In this document: piece by piece, positions 5,746 to 6,287 of the stretch | Layout: the number at the start of each line of letters is the position of its first letter | How positions within the stretch are numbered: the first letter of the stretch is position 1 | From: an uncultured Streptococcus sp. | Lineage (GTDB): Bacteria; Bacillota; Bacilli; Lactobacillales; Streptococcaceae | Length of the DNA stretch: 6,287 nt | Direction of reading: 5' to 3' | Assembly (NCBI GenBank): GCA_916048115.1 | Contig: CAJZGQ010000065.1 | Location: 1 to 6,287 of the forward strand | Made by a program: the position numbers and the translations under genes | Notes under the pieces: generated by a model | The model's input: only the letters and a program-made list of their open reading frames with translations | What the model was told of the DNA's origin: nothing | Database searches by the model: none

Positions 5746-6287
5746 TAGTAGTCTCTTTTCTTAATTTCTTCAAAAATATCTGGTATCAACACTTTGAGAT
5801 AAGTTCCCTTCATTCCGAGTGAACGACTTTCAATAATACCAGCAGATTCCAATTTCCGAAGTGCATTGACAATCACAGAGCGGGTAATGCCAATACGATC
5901 TGCGATGATAGAAGCAGTCAACTGACCTTCATTGCCTTTCAATTCACTAAGGATGGCAGATACGGCACGCAATTCGGAGTAAGACAAGGTATTAACAGCC
6001 ATATTCACCGCTGTGCGACGACGAATATTCTTCTCGTCCTCCTCGCGTTGGTAGTTCAACATTTGAATCCCTACCACAGTACTAGCAATCTCAACCAAGA
6101 TCAAATCATCATCCGCAAACTGTTTATCATTGCGCCAAATGATTAAGGAACCCAACCGAATCCCAGAAACATGAATAGGCGCAATGGTGGTCAAGCCATC
6201 AGGAAATTCAGACTTGGTTTCAACCGGAAAGATACTCAAATCATGGTCCACATCTAAATTAGCTTCTGTATCGTAGACCAAACTAGC
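5745..6287 (-). CDS. codY: CodY, GTP/branched-chain amino acid-sensing global repressor (C-terminal part)
   Basis: About 180 codons of CodY are present; roughly the first 80 of the usual ~260 residues lie beyond the high-coordinate edge. CodY binds DNA when branched-chain amino acids are plentiful and represses nutrient-acquisition and amino-acid genes; in streptococci GTP seems not to be used as a signal (family knowledge). The fragment contains the second half of the GAF ligand domain ([16 protein letters not shown]), the long linker helix ([18 protein letters not shown]) and the winged helix-turn-helix (about 5815-5925) with [20 protein letters not shown], which is nearly invariant among Firmicutes CodY proteins, then [10 protein letters not shown]. 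The frame stays open to the window edge, so the TTG at 6281 is an internal codon and not a start. The gene ends in TAATG shared with pncA. Confidence 0.96.
   Translation of the reverse strand, partial: ASLVYDTEANLDVDHDLSIFPVETKSEFPDGLTTIAPIHVSGIRLGSLIIWRNDKQFADDDLILVEIASTVVGIQMLNYQREEDEKNIRRRTAVNMAVNTLSYSELRAVSAILSELKGNEGQLTASIIADRIGITRSVIVNALRKLESAGIIESRSLGMKGTYLKVLIPDIFEEIKKRDY

Overview
The window looks like chromosomal DNA of a Streptococcus, most likely an oral sanguinis/mitis-type species. The evidence is a CodY with the near-invariant streptococcal/bacillar helix-turn-helix, a PncA whose catalytic and metal ligands fall at the same residue numbers I recall for the pneumococcal enzyme, and a GatC N-terminus typical of streptococci. 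The species cannot be fixed from this sequence alone. Every gene supported here lies on the minus strand, so transcription runs from high to low coordinates.

Layout in the direction of transcription. (1) 6287-5745: the C-terminal ~180 codons of codY, the global nutrient-sensing repressor. (2) 5745-5167: pncA, nicotinamidase, joined to codY by a TAATG stop/start overlap. (3) 5166-5055: an intergenic gap holding a rho-independent terminator built around a 14-bp palindrome, then a good extended -10 promoter. (4) 5054-157: four tightly packed glycosyltransferase-type genes: a GT8 enzyme with an extra C-terminal module, a GT2 enzyme, a GtfB-like glycosylation co-factor and a GtfA-like GT4 enzyme. 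They are linked by a 14-26 nt overlap, a 26-nt gap and an ATGA overlap. (5) 156-38: a strong terminator, then the gatC promoter. (6) 37-1: the first 12 codons of gatC.

From memory, codY-pncA and gatCAB are direct neighbours in several streptococci. The four-gene cassette, which has its own promoter and terminator, therefore looks like an accessory insertion into a conserved housekeeping junction (inference).

The GtfA-like/GtfB-like pair resembles the enzyme complex that starts O-GlcNAc glycosylation of serine-rich-repeat (SRR) adhesins, and the GT8 and GT2 enzymes resemble those that extend the glycan. No SRR adhesin and no secA2/secY2/asp genes are in the window, so this is an orphan protein-glycosylation cassette whose substrate is encoded elsewhere. 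The most interesting detail is that the C-terminal ~105 residues of the GT8 protein clearly resemble the C-terminal part of the GtfB-like protein. This suggests a shared acceptor-binding or docking module. No CRISPR array, insertion sequence, tRNA or rRNA was seen, and no gap between genes exceeds about 120 bases.
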